This document shows positions 24,342-33,617 of a stretch of 64,000 nucleotides of DNA, piece after piece. The notes under the pieces are model-generated. The model saw only the letters and a list, made by a program, of their open reading frames with translations, ran no database searches and was not told the DNA's origin. Source of the DNA: Polymorphum gilvum SL003B-26A1 (GTDB taxonomy: Bacteria > Pseudomonadota > Alphaproteobacteria > Rhizobiales > Stappiaceae). The stretch lies in the NCBI RefSeq assembly GCF_000192745.1, contig NC_015259.1:2867001-2931000 (forward strand). The letters run 5' to 3'. Each line of letters opens with the position of its first letter. Position 1 is the first letter of the stretch. Made by a program: the position numbers and the translations under genes.

Positions 24342-25415
24342 ATGAAAACCCTACCTTCCCTGAGGTCCGCCCTGCGCTCGAGCGCCCTCGCCCTGGTGCT
24401 GGCGGCGGGCCTCGCTCCGTCGGCCGGCGCCGGCGAGGCGGTCGCCGTCGCCGCATCGATCAAGCCGGTGCATTCGCTCGTCGCCGCGGTCATGGATGGC
24501 GTCGGCGCACCCGGGATCATCGTCGACGGCGCGGCGTCGCCGCACACCTATGCCCTGAAGCCATCGACGGCGCGGGTGCTGGAGAAGGCGGAGTTGATCT
24601 TCTGGGTCGGGCCGCGGCTGGAGACCTTCCTGGTCAAGCCGCTGGAGACGCTCGGGGCCGGTGCCCGCTCGATCGAACTCGGCGAGGCGCACGACCTGAC
24701 GCTGCTGCCGGTGCGCGCCGGCGGCGCCTTCGAACGCCATTCGCACGACGACGAAGACGACGACGGGGATGAGCACGGCCATCGCGAGGCCGCGCAGCCC
24801 CACGACACTCATGCGCATGGCGAAGCGGCCAAGGATCACGACGGCCACGCCCATGCCGATCAGGAGAGCCGCGACCACGGGGGCCACGATCACGACGGTA
24901 TGGACAGCCACATCTGGCTCGACCCGATGAACGCCAAGGCGATGGTGCACGAGATCGAGGAAGCGCTGAGCGAGGCCGATCCGGCCAACGCGGAGCGCTA
25001 CAAGGCCAATGCCGAGGCGGTCGAGGCGCGCCTCGACGCGCTGACCGCCGAGATCGCCGCAGAGCTGGCGCCGGTCAAGGACCGCTCCTTCGTCGTCTTC
25101 CACGACGCCTACCAGTATTTCGAGGCACGCTTCGGCCTCGCCGCCGCCGGCTCGATCACGGTCAGCCCGGAGGTGATGCCGGGCGCGGAACGGGTCGCCG
25201 ACCTGCGCGCCAAGATCAAGGACCTCAAGGTCGCCTGCGTGTTCTCCGAACCGCAGTTCCAGCCGAAGCTGGTGTCGGTGCTGGTCGAAGGAACCCAGGC
25301 GCGCGCCGGCGTGCTCGATCCGCTCGGCGCGGACCTCGCCGACGGGCCCGAGCTCTATTTCGACCTGATCCGCGGCCTGGCGGCGTCCGTTAAGGACTGC
25401 CTGTCCGGCTCCTGA
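24342..25415 (+). CDS. znuA: ZnuA, periplasmic zinc-binding protein
   Basis: A 357-residue substrate-binding protein of cluster A-I. It has a Sec signal (about 1-30, ending AGA). Metal ligands are the histidine in ASPHTYALKPS, His in MDSHIWLDP, and HDAYQYF and the aspartate/glutamate near the C-terminus. Between about residues 130 and 190 lies a long His/Asp-rich loop (HSHDDEDDDGDEHGH and more), typical of ZnuA rather than manganese-binding relatives. A hairpin terminator follows at 25456. It is divergent from znuC. Confidence 0.93.
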   Translation: MKTLPSLRSALRSSALALVLAAGLAPSAGAGEAVAVAASIKPVHSLVAAVMDGVGAPGIIVDGAASPHTYALKPSTARVLEKAELIFWVGPRLETFLVKPLETLGAGARSIELGEAHDLTLLPVRAGGAFERHSHDDEDDDGDEHGHREAAQPHDTHAHGEAAKDHDGHAHADQESRDHGGHDHDGMDSHIWLDPMNAKAMVHEIEEALSEADPANAERYKANAEAVEARLDALTAEIAAELAPVKDRSFVVFHDAYQYFEARFGLAAAGSITVSPEVMPGAERVADLRAKIKDLKVACVFSEPQFQPKLVSVLVEGTQARAGVLDPLGADLADGPELYFDLIRGLAASVKDCLSGS

Positions 25416-25455
25416 GCCCCCTCCCCGCCTCAAGCAGGCGCATCCGGCCGGAGCA

Positions 25456-25486
25456 CGCCCGGGCCCTTCGGTCCGGGCGTTTTCTT
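25456..25486 (+). terminator. Rho-independent terminator of znuA
   Basis: A 10-bp stem CGCCCGGGCC (25456-25465) with GGTCCGGGCG (25470-25479; one G-T pair), tetraloop CTTC, is followed by TTTTCTT. It lies between convergent znuA and cysNC; only the znuA strand has the T-run. Confidence 0.82.
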
Positions 25487-25500
25487 GCCGGGCCGAGCGG

Positions 25501-27453
25501 TCATGCGATGATGGTTTGAGCCTTGAGGTAGGCGATGACGTCGTCGGCGACGGCTTCGGGGTCGCGGCCGACGGTGTTCAGGACGAGTTCGGCGGCCTCG
25601 GGGGGCTCGTAGGGGCTGTCGATGCCGGTGAAGTTGGCGATCTCGCCGCGGTCGGCCTTGGCGTAGAGGCCCTTGGGGTCGCGCCTCCTGCATTCGGCGA
25701 TCGGGGTGTCGACGAAGATCTCGACGAAGGCGCCGTCGGGCAGCAGCGCGCGTGCCATCTGCCGCTCGGAGCGGAACGGCGAGATGAAGGACACCAGCGT
25801 GATCAGCCCGGCGTCGGCGAACAGCCTGGCCACCTCGGCGACCCGGCGGATGTTCTCGACCCGGTCGGCGTCGGTGAAGCCGAGGTCGCGGTTGAGGCCG
25901 TGGCGGATGTTGTCGCCGTCGAGCGTGTAGGTGTGCCGGCCCTCGGCGTGCAGCTTCTTCTCCACGATCGAGGCGACGGTCGACTTGCCCGAGCCCGACA
26001 GGCCGGTGAACCACAGCACCGCCGGCTTCTGGCCGAGCGCCTCGGCGCGCGCCTGCCTGTCGACGTCGAGCGCCTGCCAGTGGATGTTGCTCGCCCGTCT
26101 GAGCGCGAACCACACCATGCCCGCCCCCACCGTGGCGTTGGTCAGCCGGTCGATCAGGATGAAGGCGCCGGTCGTCCGGTTGGCCTCGTAGGGGTCGAAG
26201 GCGACCGGCGCGGCGAGGCCCAAGTTGCAGAAGGCGATCTCGTTCAGCCCCAGCGTCTTGGCCGCCACGTGCTCGAACGAGGTGACGTTGATCTTGTGCT
26301 TGATCTCCGTCACCGTCGCCGTCACCGTCTTGGTGCCGATCTTCATCAGGTACGAGCGGCCCGGCAGCAGCGCCTCCTCGGCCATCCAGATGACATGCGC
26401 CGCCATCTGGTCGGCGACGTCGGGACGCGCCTCGGGCGCGCACAGCACGTCACCGCGCGAGATGTCGATCTCGTCGGCGAGCGTCACCGTCACCGCCTGG
26501 CCGGCGCCCGCCGCGCGCGCCTCGCCCGCCGGCGTCAGGATGCGCGCCACCGTCGAGCCCTTGCCCGAGCCGGCGACCACCAGCGGGTCGCCGACCGCGA
26601 TGCGGCCGCCCGCGATCGTGCCGGAAAAGCCGCGGAAGTCGAGGTTCGGCCGGTTCACCCACTGCACCGGCAGGCGGAACGGCCGCTCGCCGGCGTCGCT
26701 GCCGACGTCGACCGTCTCCAGGTGCTCCAGCAGCGTCGGCCCGCCGTACCAGGCCATCGCCTCGCTGCGCGCCGTGACGTTGTCGCCGTAGCGCGCCGAC
26801 AGCGGGATCGCCACCAGGCTCTCGAAGTCGAAGCCGGCCGCGAAGCTGCGGAAGTCGGCCTCGATCGCCTCGAAGCGCGCCCGGTCGAAGCCGACCAGGT
26901 CGATCTTGTTGACCGCCAGCACCACGTGGCGGATGCCCAGAAGCGAGGCGATGAAGGCGTGCCGGCGCGTCTGCACCATCAGCCCGTGGCGCGCGTCGAC
27001 CAGCAGCACGGCGAGATCCGCCGTCGACGCCCCGGTCGCCATGTTGCGCGTGTACTGCTCGTGGCCCGGCGTGTCGGCGACGATGAACTTGCGCTTGTCG
27101 GTGGCGAAGAAGCGGTAGGCGACGTCGATGGTGATGCCCTGCTCGCGCTCCGCCTCAAGCCCGTCGACCAGCAGCGCCAGGTCGATGTCGTCGCCGACCG
27201 TGCCGTGGCGGCGCGACTCCTTCTCGAGTGCGGCCAACTGGTCCTCGAAGATCAGCTTGGTGTCGTACAAAAGCCGGCCGATCAGCGTCGACTTGCCGTC
27301 GTCGACCGAGCCGCAGGTCAAAAACCGCAGCTGGTCCTTGCCCTCCTGCGCCCGGATGTAGTCGGCCACCGCCGCCGGCGCCGCCAGGGTGTCGGCAAGG
27401 GTCTCGGCCACGGTCTCGGCCACGGTCGCGGCCACGGTCTCGGTCTCGGCCAT
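25501..27453 (-). CDS. cysNC: CysN/CysC bifunctional: sulfate adenylyltransferase large subunit plus APS kinase
   Basis: A 650-residue fusion. The N-terminal GTPase half has GSVDDGKST (48-56), DTPGHEQY and NKIDL; EF-Tu-like beta-barrel domains follow. The C-terminal APS kinase starts near residue 470 with the P-loop GLSGSGKST (around 480). Together with CysD it makes APS from sulfate and then PAPS. The first 25 residues are a repetitive Ala/Val/Glu/Thr tail encoded by tandem 12-base units. ATG 27453 shares one base with the cysD stop. The NodQ-type fusion is common in alphaproteobacteria. Confidence 0.93.
   Translation of the reverse strand: MAETETVAATVAETVAETLADTLAAPAAVADYIRAQEGKDQLRFLTCGSVDDGKSTLIGRLLYDTKLIFEDQLAALEKESRRHGTVGDDIDLALLVDGLEAEREQGITIDVAYRFFATDKRKFIVADTPGHEQYTRNMATGASTADLAVLLVDARHGLMVQTRRHAFIASLLGIRHVVLAVNKIDLVGFDRARFEAIEADFRSFAAGFDFESLVAIPLSARYGDNVTARSEAMAWYGGPTLLEHLETVDVGSDAGERPFRLPVQWVNRPNLDFRGFSGTIAGGRIAVGDPLVVAGSGKGSTVARILTPAGEARAAGAGQAVTVTLADEIDISRGDVLCAPEARPDVADQMAAHVIWMAEEALLPGRSYLMKIGTKTVTATVTEIKHKINVTSFEHVAAKTLGLNEIAFCNLGLAAPVAFDPYEANRTTGAFILIDRLTNATVGAGMVWFALRRASNIHWQALDVDRQARAEALGQKPAVLWFTGLSGSGKSTVASIVEKKLHAEGRHTYTLDGDNIRHGLNRDLGFTDADRVENIRRVAEVARLFADAGLITLVSFISPFRSERQMARALLPDGAFVEIFVDTPIAECRRRDPKGLYAKADRGEIANFTGIDSPYEPPEAAELVLNTVGRDPEAVADDVIAYLKAQTIIA
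27400..27447. repeat. Tandem 12-base coding repeat in cysNC
   Basis: GGTCTCGGCCAC occurs at 27400-27411 and 27412-27423, then with one change at 27424-27435 and with a divergent end at 27436-27447. It encodes the in-frame (Val/Leu)-Ala-Glu-Thr repeats at the CysN N-terminus, so copy-number changes would not break the frame. Confidence 0.7.
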
Positions 27454-28367
27454 CAGAAATACCCCTCGCGCTTCTTCTTCTCCATCGAGGCGCCCTCGTC
27501 GTGGTCGATCAGCCGGCCCGAGCGCTCCGAGGTGCGCGCGATCAGCATCTCGCGCACGATCGCCGCCAGGCTGTCGGCCTCCGACTCGATCGCCCCGGTC
27601 AGCGGGTAGCAGCCGAGCGTGCGGAAGCGCACCATGCGCTCCTCCACCACCTCGCCCGGCTGGAGCGTCAGCCGCGCGTCGTCGACCATGATCAGCATGC
27701 CGTCGCGCCGCACCACCGGCCGGCGCGCCGCAAAATACAGCGGCACCATCGGGATGTTCTCGGTCAGGATGTATTGCCAGATGTCCAGCTCGGTCCAGTT
27801 CGACAGCGGGAACGCCCGGATCGACTCGCCCTTCGCGATGCGCGCGTTGTACAGGTTCCAAAGCTCCGGGCGCTGCGTCTTCGGGTCCCAGCCGTGATTG
27901 GCGGTCCTGAACGAGAACACCCGCTCCTTGGCCCGGCTCTTCTCCTCGTCGCGCCGCGCCCCGCCAAAGGCCGCGTCGAAGCCGTACTTGCTCAGCGCCT
28001 GCTTCAGCGCCTCCGTCTTCATCACATGCGTGTGCACCGAAGACCCGTGCTCGAACGGGTTGATCCCCGCCGCCAGCCCCTCCGGGTTGGTGTGCACGAT
28101 CAGGTCCAGACCCAGACGCCGCGCCGTCTCGTCGCGGAACGAAATCATCTCCTTGAACTTCCACGTCGTGTCGACATGCAACAGCGGAAACGGCGGCTTG
28201 CCCGGCGCGAACGCCTTCATCGCAAGATGAAGCATCACCCCAGAATCCTTGCCGATCGAATACAGCATCACCGGATTGCGGAACTCCGCCGCAACCTCAC
28301 GGAGAATGTGAATGCTCTCCGCCTCAAGACGGCGAAGATTGCTCAAACGATCGACGGGTGCGTGCAT
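27453..28367 (-). CDS. cysD: CysD, sulfate adenylyltransferase small subunit
   Basis: A 304-residue protein of the PAPS-reductase/ATP-pyrophosphatase fold. The pyrophosphate loop is [13 protein letters not shown] (about 38-50), and the C-terminus ends with the conserved [22 protein letters not shown]-type segment. It adenylates sulfate at the expense of ATP while CysN supplies GTP hydrolysis. ATG 28367 follows GGAAGAGA; the 21-residue extension to 28430 is not supported. It is the first gene of cysD-cysNC. Confidence 0.95.
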   Translation of the reverse strand: MHAPVDRLSNLRRLEAESIHILREVAAEFRNPVMLYSIGKDSGVMLHLAMKAFAPGKPPFPLLHVDTTWKFKEMISFRDETARRLGLDLIVHTNPEGLAAGINPFEHGSSVHTHVMKTEALKQALSKYGFDAAFGGARRDEEKSRAKERVFSFRTANHGWDPKTQRPELWNLYNARIAKGESIRAFPLSNWTELDIWQYILTENIPMVPLYFAARRPVVRRDGMLIMVDDARLTLQPGEVVEERMVRFRTLGCYPLTGAIESEADSLAAIVREMLIARTSERSGRLIDHDEGASMEKKKREGYF

Positions 28368-28539
28368 GCGCGTCTCTTCCTGCGGGACCGGGCCGCAGGC
28401 GCGGCCCCGATGCGCGCAGACACTACACAAGCCCTCCGCGTCGGTTAAGCAACGCCATTCCCGCGCAAGCCCGCGCCGGGCTTTTCCGATCTCATTCGGC
28501 GGGCCGAAAGAGAATGGGCTTCGGCAAGAGCCGGAGACG

Positions 28540-28570
28540 AAAAGGCCCGCCGCAGGGCATGCGGCGGGCC
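28540..28570 (-). terminator. Rho-independent terminator after dctM
   Basis: On the - strand a perfect 10-bp stem GGCCCGCCGC/GCGGCGGGCC (28570-28561 with 28553-28544) is followed by TTTT (28543-28540). It lies 35 bases after dctM and should end the dctPQM transcript. Confidence 0.8.
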
Positions 28571-28604
28571 CAGGGTGCGGATCGCAGCGGCGGGACCGGG
28601 ACCG

Positions 28605-29993
28605 CTACCGCAGCATCGTCGGTACGAACAGCACGATGCCCGGCACGAGGATGAGCAGGGCGACGCGGATGATCTCCATGCCGAAGAACGGCATGACGCC
28701 CTTGAAGGTCTCGCTCATCGGCACGTCGCGCGCCAGCGCGTTGATGATGAACACGTTGAGCCCGACCGGCGGCGTGATCAGGCCGAGCTCGACGACAATC
28801 AGAGACAGGATGCCGAACCAGATCTTCAGCTGATCGGCGGTCATGCCGAAGGTGGCGGTCGCCGCGGTGACATAGTCGCCACCGTTGATGTCGACCAGCA
28901 CCGGCCAGAAGAACGGCACCATGACCAGGATCATGGCCAGGCTCTCCATGAAGCAGCCGAGGATGACGAAGATGACCAGGATGGCGATCAGCACCAGCCA
29001 GGGATCGAGGCCGCTGGCTCCGGCCCATTCGGCCAGCGCCGAGGGCAGGCCGGCGCGGGTGAAGAAGGTCTTCACGACCTCGGCGCCGAACAGGATGAAA
29101 TAGATCATGCCGCTGGTCACGGCGGTCTCCAGCAGCGCGTTGAAGACGTCCTTGATGCGCAGGCCCTCGTCCGACCATAACCGCTGGGCGAAGCCGTAGA
29201 CCAGGATCAGGAACACGCCGACGCCGGCGGCGGGGGTCGGCGTGAACAGGCCGATGCCCAGGCCGATGATGATCGAGCCGAAGATCGCCACCACCGGCAG
29301 CAGGCGCCAGAGCGCGCGCCGGCGCTCGTCCGCCGGCATCGACACCGCCTCGGGGGCCCAGTCGGGGAAGACGCGCACCAGCACGGCGATCGCCGTGATG
29401 AAGAACACCACCGCGATCAGCCCGGGAATGATCGCGGCGCGGAACATGTCGATGATCGAGGCCTCGACGATGACCGCGTAGATGACCAGCGCCACCGACG
29501 GTGGGATCAGGATGCCGAGCGTGCCGCCGGCGGCCAGCGTGCCGGTGGCCAGGCGCGGGGAATATTTCAGCCGCGCCAGTTCCGGCAGGGCGACTCGGCC
29601 CATGGTCGAGGCGGTCGCCAGCGACGAGCCGCAGACCGCGCCGAAGCCGGCGCAGGCGCCGATCGCCGACATGGCGACGCCGCCGCGGTAGCGGCCCATC
29701 ACGGCATTCATGCCGTGGAACAGGTCTCGACTGAGATTGGCATGGCTGGCGAGGTAGCCCATGAAGACGAACAGCGGCACGACCGACAGGTCGTAGCTGG
29801 CGACGTTGCCCCACAGCAGCGTCTTGAACTGCTTCAGATAGGGCTCGAAGCGGACGAAGGGGGCCGCAAGGCTGAGCGCATAGGTGCCGCCGATGCCGAC
29901 GACCACCATCGCCAAGCCGACCGGCATGCGCAGCATGAGCAGGATGAACAGTACCCCGAGACCGGCCAGGCCGATCAGTTCCAACTCACCCAT
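28605..29993 (-). CDS. dctM: TRAP transporter large permease (DctM)
   Basis: A 462-residue protein with about 12 membrane helices. Family signatures include PLFVFMGYLASH, GGTLGILIPPSVALVIYA and GLITPPVGLNVFIINALA. It forms the sodium-coupled channel of a tripartite uptake system for organic acids. ATG 29993 overlaps dctQ by 8 bases. The cargo is inferred from its place beside pcaQ and the pca operon, probably protocatechuate, 4-hydroxybenzoate or another aromatic acid. Confidence 0.9.
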   Translation of the reverse strand: MGELELIGLAGLGVLFILLMLRMPVGLAMVVVGIGGTYALSLAAPFVRFEPYLKQFKTLLWGNVASYDLSVVPLFVFMGYLASHANLSRDLFHGMNAVMGRYRGGVAMSAIGACAGFGAVCGSSLATASTMGRVALPELARLKYSPRLATGTLAAGGTLGILIPPSVALVIYAVIVEASIIDMFRAAIIPGLIAVVFFITAIAVLVRVFPDWAPEAVSMPADERRRALWRLLPVVAIFGSIIIGLGIGLFTPTPAAGVGVFLILVYGFAQRLWSDEGLRIKDVFNALLETAVTSGMIYFILFGAEVVKTFFTRAGLPSALAEWAGASGLDPWLVLIAILVIFVILGCFMESLAMILVMVPFFWPVLVDINGGDYVTAATATFGMTADQLKIWFGILSLIVVELGLITPPVGLNVFIINALARDVPMSETFKGVMPFFGMEIIRVALLILVPGIVLFVPTMLR

Positions 29994-30483
29994 CGACCTT
30001 GCCCTCGAACGCTTGAACGACAGACACCAGGGCCCACAGGCCCATCGACACGATGCCGGGCGCGTACCACGGCCATTCGGACCAGCCGAGCACGGCGGTG
30101 CGCGCGTCGTCGGCACGCGTCTCGATCATGCCGATGGTCAGCCAGTAGCCCAGGAAGATCGCCACCGCCGCCGTTCCGAGCAGCCACAGCCGGTCGAGCG
30201 CGCCGCGCAGCATGGGCGGGAAATGCTGGACGAAGAGATCCACGGCGACATGGCCGCGGCGGTACTGGCAGAAGGGAATGAAGGCCAGGGCGGCCACGCT
30301 GACCGCCAGGCGGACGAAATCCTCGTATCCCGGCAGCGCCGGCACGAAGACGCCGAACGGCGCGGTGATGCGGTTGGCGATGAAGGCGCTGACGTTGACG
30401 GCCGTCACGAGCACGATCAGCAGGACAAGGATGCCGCCCACCATGGCCCAGGCGGACGACATCCGTCGCAGCAATAAGGTCAT
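29986..30483 (-). CDS. dctQ: TRAP transporter small permease (DctQ)
   Basis: A 165-residue protein with four predicted membrane helices and the conserved RRGHVAVDLF segment before helix 3. It couples the binding protein to DctM. ATG 30483 lies 75 bases after dctP, with a stem-loop between that probably lowers expression of the membrane genes relative to the binding protein. The N-terminus is short, as in DctQ. Confidence 0.88.
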   Translation of the reverse strand: MTLLLRRMSSAWAMVGGILVLLIVLVTAVNVSAFIANRITAPFGVFVPALPGYEDFVRLAVSVAALAFIPFCQYRRGHVAVDLFVQHFPPMLRGALDRLWLLGTAAVAIFLGYWLTIGMIETRADDARTAVLGWSEWPWYAPGIVSMGLWALVSVVQAFEGKVDG

Positions 30484-30502
30484 TTCCCTTCCCCTTGAAG
30501 AA

Positions 30503-30534
30503 GGGCGGACGCCGTCGCCTGACGTCGTCCGCCC
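30503..30534 (-). other. Hairpin between dctP and dctQ
   Basis: A 9-bp stem, GGGCGGACG (30503-30511) with CGTCCGCCC (30526-30534), occupies the dctP-dctQ gap. On the transcribed strand no strong U-run follows. Intercistronic stems of this kind after binding-protein genes often protect the upstream mRNA or partly terminate. Confidence 0.55.
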
Positions 30535-30558
30535 CGTTTTACGGCCTGACGCCGGCGA

Positions 30559-31587
30559 TTACTGGCCGCCGGCCTTCGCAACGGCAGCCTTGGCCTTCTC
30601 GACCATGCCGGCGCCGTCCATGCCGTTGCCGTTGGCCTCGGCGATCCAGCGATCGATCACGATCTGGGCGCGGTCGTCGAACGCCTTGGTTTCCTCGGCG
30701 GTCAGCTCGACCAGCTTGCCGGTCTCCTTGCGCAGCTTGAGGCCGCCCTCCTCGATGCCATCCCACACGGCGCCGTATGTCTCGGCGATGTTGCCCATGG
30801 AGTGGTCGTCGATGACCTTTTTGAGGTCGTCCGGCAGGCTCTCGTAGCGGTCCTTGTTCATGCCGATCATGAAGGTCGAGGTGCCGAAGCGGGCGCCGCC
30901 GGCGCCGACGGTGGAGACCGCGGTCAATTCCTGCAGCTTCAGCGCCAGGAAGATCTCGAACGGAACCAGCGTGCCGTCGACGACGCCCTTGGACAGCGCC
31001 TGCGGCAGGTCCGGAACCGGCATGCCCACCGGCTCGGCGCCGTAGGCCTCGATGGTCCAGCCGCCGGTGCGCGACGGCGTGCGCAGCTTCATGCCGGTGA
31101 GGTCGTCCGGCGAGCGGACTTCCTTGCTGACCATGTGGATGGCCTGGCCACCGTGGGTGTGCAGCAGGATCGGCTTGATGTCCTTGAAGTCTTCCGCGAT
31201 CAGGTCGTAGGCCTCGGCCATGGCGACGGTGGTCTCGCGGGCGGAGCCGCGGTGCACGGTCGGAAGCTCGAACACCTCGGAGCGCGGGAACACGCCCGGA
31301 GTGTAGCCGAGCACGGTCCAGACGATGTCGACGACGCCGTCGCGGGCCTGACGGTACAGCTCCGGCGGCTTGCCGCCGAGCGACATCGCCGGGTAGATCT
31401 CGACCTTGATGCGCCCACCGGAGGCTTCCTCGACGCTCTTGGCCCAGGGCTCGAGCATCTGGGTCTGCGCCGGCGACTTGGGGCCGAGCAGGTGGTGCAG
31501 GGTCAGCGTGACCTCCTGCGCGGCCGCCGAGGCAACCATCATCGAGGCCGTCACCAGCCCCGTCGCCAATCCGAGAATACGTTTCAT
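30559..31587 (-). CDS. dctP: TRAP transporter periplasmic binding protein (DctP)
   Basis: A 342-residue protein with a Sec signal (1 to about 23, ending AAAQ). It shows the DctP fold signatures: LHHLLGPKSPAQTQMLEPWA near the N-terminus, KLRTPSRTGGWTIEAYGAEPVGMPVPDLPQAL in the middle (including the arginine that binds a carboxylate) and KGVVDGTLVPFE. ATG 31587 has a GGGAGGACTG site. Its promoter region (31588-31758) shares a 14-base sequence with the pcaD promoter, linking it to PcaQ control. Confidence 0.9.
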   Translation of the reverse strand: MKRILGLATGLVTASMMVASAAAQEVTLTLHHLLGPKSPAQTQMLEPWAKSVEEASGGRIKVEIYPAMSLGGKPPELYRQARDGVVDIVWTVLGYTPGVFPRSEVFELPTVHRGSARETTVAMAEAYDLIAEDFKDIKPILLHTHGGQAIHMVSKEVRSPDDLTGMKLRTPSRTGGWTIEAYGAEPVGMPVPDLPQALSKGVVDGTLVPFEIFLALKLQELTAVSTVGAGGARFGTSTFMIGMNKDRYESLPDDLKKVIDDHSMGNIAETYGAVWDGIEEGGLKLRKETGKLVELTAEETKAFDDRAQIVIDRWIAEANGNGMDGAGMVEKAKAAVAKAGGQ

Positions 31588-31695
31588 TTCAGTCCTCCCA
31601 TTCGAGACAGTCCACGCGTGACGCCGGCAAGCTCAAGTTCCCATTCCTGCCCACCGGCAAACCCACTTGTCGCGCAACGCTATCCGTTCGCATTT

Positions 31696-31741
31696 GTTAT
31701 GTAAAATGAACATTTATCAGGTCACGATTACCAATGGTTAT
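31696..31741 (-). promoter_or_regulatory. Probable PcaQ site upstream of dctP
   Basis: Reading toward dctP, ATAACCATTGGTAAT (31741-31727) is a 15-base dyad with LysR T-N11-A spacing, and TCATTTTACATAAC (31709-31696) follows. The second sequence is repeated exactly, in the same orientation to its gene, before pcaD. The block is AT-rich and about 110-155 bases upstream of dctP. Confidence 0.6.
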
Positions 31742-31758
31742 TTGTTTAACGGCACCGG

Positions 31759-32685
31759 TCATAAGCGGAGGGCCGCCTTTCCCGCCGCGTAGCGCAGGCA
31801 GCTCTGGAACATGAGCAGAGCCGGCGTCGGCGCGGCGTCGGCCCGGGTGGTCAGGCCGACCGGGCCGGTCGTTTCCGACGTTTCCAAGGGTAGTTCAACA
31901 AGGTCTCCCGCGGCAACGTCACGCGACACAACGCCGCTGGAAATGATCCAGACGGCATCGGTGTCGAGCGTGTAGCTGCGGCCGAAGGTGTTCGAGATGG
32001 TCTCCACCCGCTTGGGCAGGCGGGTCACGCCCTGGGCGATCAGCAGACGCTCGACATAGGGCCGGATGATCGCCTCGCGGGTCGGATAGAGCACGGGAAA
32101 TTCGGCGATCCGGCGCAGGTCGAGATTCGGTTCCTTCAGCAGCGGGTGTCCGCGGCGAACCACGAAGGCGACCCGCTCCGAATAGAGATGGGTGAAGGAC
32201 AGGCCGGCCATCTGCTCAGGGTCGGCGAGGCGCCCGACCACGAGGTCGAGTTCGCCGACGCGCAGGCGGCTGAGCAGGAAGGTGTTCGGGCCGGTGATCA
32301 ACGTCAGGGTCGTTTCAACGCTCTCGGCCTGGAAGCGTTCGACGGCGACCGGCACGATGCGCGCGGCGACGCTCGGCAGCACACCGACGTTGAGATAGGA
32401 CTCGCCGGACATGCGCGCCTGGGCGACGCTGTCGAGGCCCTGCTTCAGTGCCGCCAGGCTGGCGCCGGCATAATGCAGCAACACCTCGCCGAACTGGGTC
32501 AACACGACCCCCTTGCGCGATCGCTCGAACAGACGCACCTCGAGGATGTCCTCAAGCTCGCGCAGGGTCTTGGAGACCGCCGGCTGGGTGACGGCGAGCG
32601 CATTGGCCGCCTTGACCAGGCTGCGGCGCCGGGCGACCTCGAGAAAACACTGGATATGCCGGTACTTGACCCGATGGTCGATCAA
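31759..32685 (-). CDS. pcaQ: PcaQ-like LysR-family regulator
   Basis: A 308-residue LysR-type activator. The N-terminus VKYRHIQCFLEVARRRSLVKAA (residues 6-27) and the helix TQPAVSKTLRELE match PcaQ, which responds to beta-carboxy-cis,cis-muconate and activates protocatechuate genes in rhizobia. The start is TTG 32685, supported by the PcaQ-like opening and a GAAGGA site; the nearest ATG upstream is out of frame. It is divergent from pcaD and its 3' end lies 18 bases from the dctP regulatory site, so it sits between both probable targets. Confidence 0.85.
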   Translation of the reverse strand: MIDHRVKYRHIQCFLEVARRRSLVKAANALAVTQPAVSKTLRELEDILEVRLFERSRKGVVLTQFGEVLLHYAGASLAALKQGLDSVAQARMSGESYLNVGVLPSVAARIVPVAVERFQAESVETTLTLITGPNTFLLSRLRVGELDLVVGRLADPEQMAGLSFTHLYSERVAFVVRRGHPLLKEPNLDLRRIAEFPVLYPTREAIIRPYVERLLIAQGVTRLPKRVETISNTFGRSYTLDTDAVWIISSGVVSRDVAAGDLVELPLETSETTGPVGLTTRADAAPTPALLMFQSCLRYAAGKAALRL

Positions 32686-32700
32686 AACGCCATTCCTTCA

Positions 32701-32754
32701 GGTTATTTTTATTTCCCAATTTCTCATTTTACATAACCGTTTTGCCGGTAAAAT
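32701..32754 (+). promoter_or_regulatory. pcaQ/pcaD divergent promoter with PcaQ-type dyads
   Basis: TCATTTTACATAAC (32724-32737) is identical to the dctP upstream sequence. The inverted repeat ATTTTAC (32726-32732) with GTAAAAT (32748-32754) and the pair GGTTAT (32701-32706) with ATAACC (32733-32738) are visible. PcaQ sites in rhizobia, as I recall, are ATAACC/GGTTA-type dyads. A PcaQ binding site is the simplest reading. Confidence 0.6.
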
Positions 32755-32795
32755 ATAAGCCGAGAAACGACAGGTCCGCATGGGAGGAGGATCCG

Positions 32796-33617
32796 GTGCG
32801 GGCAACGGACGGGAAACGCACCATGCACATGCTCCGGGCCAATGGCCTTTGCCTCCACGTGCAGGACACCGGCGAGCGCGAGCTGCCGCCGATCGTGTTC
32901 GCCAATTCGCTCGGCACCGACCTGCGCTCGTGGGACCGCGTCGCGCAGCGCCTGGCCGGTCGCTTCCGGCTGGTACGCTACGACAAGCGCGGCCACGGCC
33001 TGTCGGAGGCGCCGCCCGCCCCCTATCGGATCGCCGACCACGTCGCCGACCTGGCCGCGCTGCTGGACGCGCTCGCCCTGGACAAGGTGATCCTCGTCGG
33101 CCTGTCGGTCGGCGGCCTGATCGCCCAGGGCCTCGCCGCCACCCGTCCCGACCTGGTGCGCGCGCTCATGCTGTGCGACACGGCCGCCCGGATCGGCACT
33201 GCGGAGATGTGGGACCAGCGCATCGCGACGATCGAGCGCGGCGGCATCGCGGCGCTGGCCGAGCCGATCCTGGAGCGCTGGTTCTCTGCCCGCTTCCGCA
33301 CCGAGCGGCCCGAGGAACTGGCCGGCTGGCGCGCCATGCTGACACGCACGCCGATCGAGGGCTATCTCGGCACCTGCGCGGCGATCCGCGACGCCGACTA
33401 CACCGAGAAGGCGCGCCGGCTCGCCCTGCCGGTTCTGTGCCTGTGCGGCTCGGAAGATGGCGCAACGCCGCCCGACCTGGTACGCGCGACAGCCGATCTC
33501 ATTCCTGGCGCCCGCTTCGTCCTCGTCGACGGCGCCGGACACCTGCCCTGCATCGAGGACCCCGATCGGCTGTGCGCCGAACTCGTCGGCTTCATCAAGG
33601 AGAACAAGCTTGTCTGA
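32796..33617 (+). CDS. pcaD: PcaD, 3-oxoadipate enol-lactonase
   Basis: A 273-residue alpha/beta-hydrolase. The nucleophile elbow is GLSVGG (Ser104), the acid is in CGSEDGATPP and the base is His in GAGHLPCIEDP. It hydrolyses beta-ketoadipate enol-lactone to beta-ketoadipate. GTG 32796 follows a strong GGGAGGAGG site; ATG 32823 (MHMLRANGL) fits homologues better and would drop nine residues, so the start is uncertain. First gene of pcaDCHGIJFB; its stop overlaps pcaC by 8 bases. Confidence 0.9.
   Translation: MRATDGKRTMHMLRANGLCLHVQDTGERELPPIVFANSLGTDLRSWDRVAQRLAGRFRLVRYDKRGHGLSEAPPAPYRIADHVADLAALLDALALDKVILVGLSVGGLIAQGLAATRPDLVRALMLCDTAARIGTAEMWDQRIATIERGGIAALAEPILERWFSARFRTERPEELAGWRAMLTRTPIEGYLGTCAAIRDADYTEKARRLALPVLCLCGSEDGATPPDLVRATADLIPGARFVLVDGAGHLPCIEDPDRLCAELVGFIKENKLV

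Noticed and set aside
25516-27609. 697-codon + strand ORF
   Set aside because: Antisense to cysNC, with shadow composition and no fold signature.
30503-30534. Terminator ending dctP transcription
   Set aside because: The needed U-run is on the other strand; dctQ and dctM lack another promoter, so it is read as a stabilising or attenuating stem.
32742-32795. ATG-led 27-residue extension of pcaD
   Set aside because: It starts inside the probable PcaQ site; GTG 32796 has a strong ribosome site.
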